IMG/VR virus record: IMGVR_UViG_3300037070_003409
Location: 1-36,832 of that record
Length of the DNA stretch: 36,832 bases
Source: a virus
Reading direction: 5' to 3' (one strand)
Notes under the pieces: model-generated
What the model was told of the DNA's origin: nothing
What the model saw: the letters and a program-made list of their open reading frames with translations, nothing else
The model's database searches: none
Shown: in pieces, positions 35,411-36,832 of the stretch
Position numbering within the stretch: the stretch's first letter is position 1
How the letters are laid out: each line of letters begins with the position of its first letter
Made by a program: the position numbers and the translations under genes

Positions 35411-36832
35411 GTGGAAGCGGACACGATGGCGATCAGGGCAAGATTGTAAACATTAGCGACGCAAAAGAAAAGAAGAAAAATAAAGAGACTAAACATAGTA
35501 GTGATAGTGATGAGAAAATCAACAAGTTGTTGATTCAGCAAACCGTCATCGACATTATTCAGGGCCACTTAATTGTTGGGTTGGATAAGCCATTCCCTTA
35601 CGAATACGCCGCTTACCGCCTCTCCGAAGTCGCCGTCGGCTACGCCTTCAAAAACCACGCGGGTGGCCTCACGTTCACTGACGTGGGCGTTATCGCCGAC
35701 CACATTACACAATACTGCCAAGAGCGCTACAGGGAGACCTCGAGCCTTGCGTGGGCACTCTCGCGTCGTGGGGCATTAGTTATTGCCGAGACCGTCTTGG
35801 CCTGCCTCGAGATAAAGCCGCACCCACGGTTTGTTGGGCAGCAATCTACCAAGGGCGACTGCATACATCGCCTACCGTTCGATGTGGTGCGGTCTCCGCG
35901 GGACGAGGACTGGGCCAAGACAAAGAAGTTTATCGAGAACCTTGCCGGCGATAACTACGACGCCCTCTTGAGGTGGTTCGGGAGTTTGTTCGATGAGAAG
36001 AGGCATACGCAACAGTACGTATGGGTTCATGGCGAGGGGGATGATGGGAAAGGCACGCTCATTAATCTTCTTCAGTCGCTGTTTGGCCCTGTATTTGCCG
36101 TCGGGACGCCGCCCCACGATGGGGCCAGCCACTGGTCCTCGTCCTTACTCCACAAGCGGTTGGTGGTGTTCCCGGACTGTAACCAAATGCAGTTTGTCAC
36201 GAGTGGTCTATTTAAAAGCTTAACGGGTAATGACCCCCTTCAAGTGGACTGTAAATTCGGGAAAATCTTCACTCACCGCTTTAATATCCAAACAATTATC
36301 ATGAGCAACAATAAACCCATGGTGACAAGCGCTCATCACGACATGCGGCGGATCATTTATTGCCAAGCGAAAACAATTAATAAGTCAGACATTGTGGCTG
36401 ATTACGACAAAGTTCTATTGCCTGAGGCTAAATATTTCCTGGGCGCTGCAATTGATGCTTATGAAGGTTCGGGTGGTGGTCGAATTGTCGTTAAGGAGTC
36501 AGATGATTTAAACGAGTTGGTCTTCGAGAATGAGTCGCACTTCAACACCCTTGTTGCTGCGTGGTTTGAGTTGGATGCGGGCAATAAATTTCAAGACAAG
36601 GCTTGGGCACGGCCTTGGCAGATAACGGCGGCCCTTCAGCAGCACTTCAACGGTAAATATACCGCCTATCTTCAGCAGGATTTCAAGAAATGGCTGAAGC
36701 ATCATCACGGCATCGTGGCGGAGAAAAAGTACCCGCGGGAATATAAAGGTCTCGTTGTCAATCGGCGGTCGATTCTTGACACAAAAGCGGTCGAACAGAA
36801 TTTTGATGACATGTTAGCGACGAAAAAGGAAC
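35407..36832 (+). CDS. Superfamily-3 helicase (D5-like), 5' part; ends at base 170 after closure
   Basis: After a disordered Lys/Ser-rich N-terminus (1-40) and a helical D5-N-like region (45-150), the AAA+/SF3 core carries Walker A GEGDDGKGT at 209-217 (Lys215), Walker B RLVVFPDCN at 251-259 (Asp257), SLTGNDPLQV at 271-280, and sensor TIIMSNNKP at 297-304 with an arginine in MRRII. These proteins unwind DNA at origins, next to AEP primases. It begins by ATGA overlap with the primase. The reading frame is open to the window edge, in the first base of codon 476, and continues at base 130. The whole protein is 488 residues. I see no DNA polymerase gene in the window. Confidence 0.9.
   Translation, partial: MSGSGHDGDQGKIVNISDAKEKKKNKETKHSSDSDEKINKLLIQQTVIDIIQGHLIVGLDKPFPYEYAAYRLSEVAVGYAFKNHAGGLTFTDVGVIADHITQYCQERYRETSSLAWALSRRGALVIAETVLACLEIKPHPRFVGQQSTKGDCIHRLPFDVVRSPRDEDWAKTKKFIENLAGDNYDALLRWFGSLFDEKRHTQQYVWVHGEGDDGKGTLINLLQSLFGPVFAVGTPPHDGASHWSSSLLHKRLVVFPDCNQMQFVTSGLFKSLTGNDPLQVDCKFGKIFTHRFNIQTIIMSNNKPMVTSAHHDMRRIIYCQAKTINKSDIVADYDKVLLPEAKYFLGAAIDAYEGSGGGRIVVKESDDLNELVFENESHFNTLVAAWFELDAGNKFQDKAWARPWQITAALQQHFNGKYTAYLQQDFKKWLKHHHGIVAEKKYPREYKGLVVNRRSILDTKAVEQNFDDMLATKKE
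36707..36832. repeat. Terminal direct repeat (right copy)
   Basis: Identical to bases 4-129. It lies in the helicase coding sequence and marks where the two ends of the molecule meet. Confidence 0.9.

Noticed and set aside
1-36832. Temperate lifestyle (integrase, CI-type repressor, attachment site)
   Set aside because: No tyrosine or serine recombinase motif and no repressor-type protein is visible; the only HTH-like protein is 49 residues. Absence of evidence leaves a small doubt.
1-36832. Long-tailed phage architecture
   Set aside because: There is no tape measure, tail tube, sheath or baseplate-type gene, and all candidate virion genes fit a short-tailed layout.
1-36832. CRISPR array or insertion sequence
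   Set aside because: I found no regularly spaced repeats of 25-40 bases, no transposase gene and no flanking terminal inverted repeats.

Overview
The window is a near-complete, apparently circular genome of a tailed phage. Bases 4-129 recur exactly as bases 36707-36832, so the molecule closes to about 36.7 kb, and the last gene (a superfamily-3 helicase) continues from the right edge back into bases 1-170. I see no integrase, repressor, tape measure, tail-tube or sheath gene. I do see a P22/T7-like set: large terminase, portal, scaffold, major capsid, adaptor, a large tail nozzle-like protein, several candidate ejection proteins and one spike with a self-cleaving chaperone. This points to a short-tailed (podovirus-like) phage that is probably strictly lytic. 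The sigma70-like promoters, the M15 endopeptidase lysin, the lipoprotein signals and the nonulosonate-type sugar genes suggest a Gram-negative host. A collagen-like lipoprotein gives only a faint hint of a delta-proteobacterial or Bdellovibrio-like host. I cannot name the host or the closest phage.

Layout. Bases 1-870 hold the helicase 3' end, a cluster of GGAACAGG-type repeats with an AT-rich tract (candidate replication origin or operator), a small early gene and an intrinsic terminator. Bases 872-5730 hold accessory genes: a lipoprotein, zinc ribbons, a terminase small subunit candidate, a virion-type protein, a LamG-type protein and a NeuB-type nonulosonate synthase. Bases 5725-23246 are the packaging, head and tail operon. 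A Maf-like (DUF115/MptE-like) protein sits inside it, directly after the capsid and decoration-type genes. Bases 23254-28345 are a sugar operon: a PseB-like dehydratase, a short Gfo/Idh/MocA-like oxidoreductase, a SpsF-type cytidylyltransferase, an HNH-type insert, a HemL-like aminotransferase and a GNAT. Bases 28318-29324 are the lysis block, with its own promoter and leader terminator. Bases 29242-30947 are the only leftward genes: an annealing-type protein, SSB and small proteins. Bases 31024-36832 are rightward early genes: many tiny coupled ORFs, an HNH endonuclease, an ERCC4 nuclease, an archaeo-eukaryotic-type primase and the SF3 helicase.

The most interesting system is the phage-borne nonulosonic-acid-type pathway combined with a Maf-like transferase candidate placed in the capsid cassette. 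Maf proteins in bacteria put pseudaminic- or legionaminic-type sugars on flagellin. Here the arrangement suggests that the phage makes, or redirects, an activated nine-carbon sugar and attaches it to its own virion protein or to a host surface protein. The enzyme families are read directly from motifs. Virion glycosylation is inference. No sugar hydrolase/2-epimerase (NeuC/PseG/LegG type) or PseC-type aminotransferase is visible, so the pathway is either non-canonical or completed by the host.
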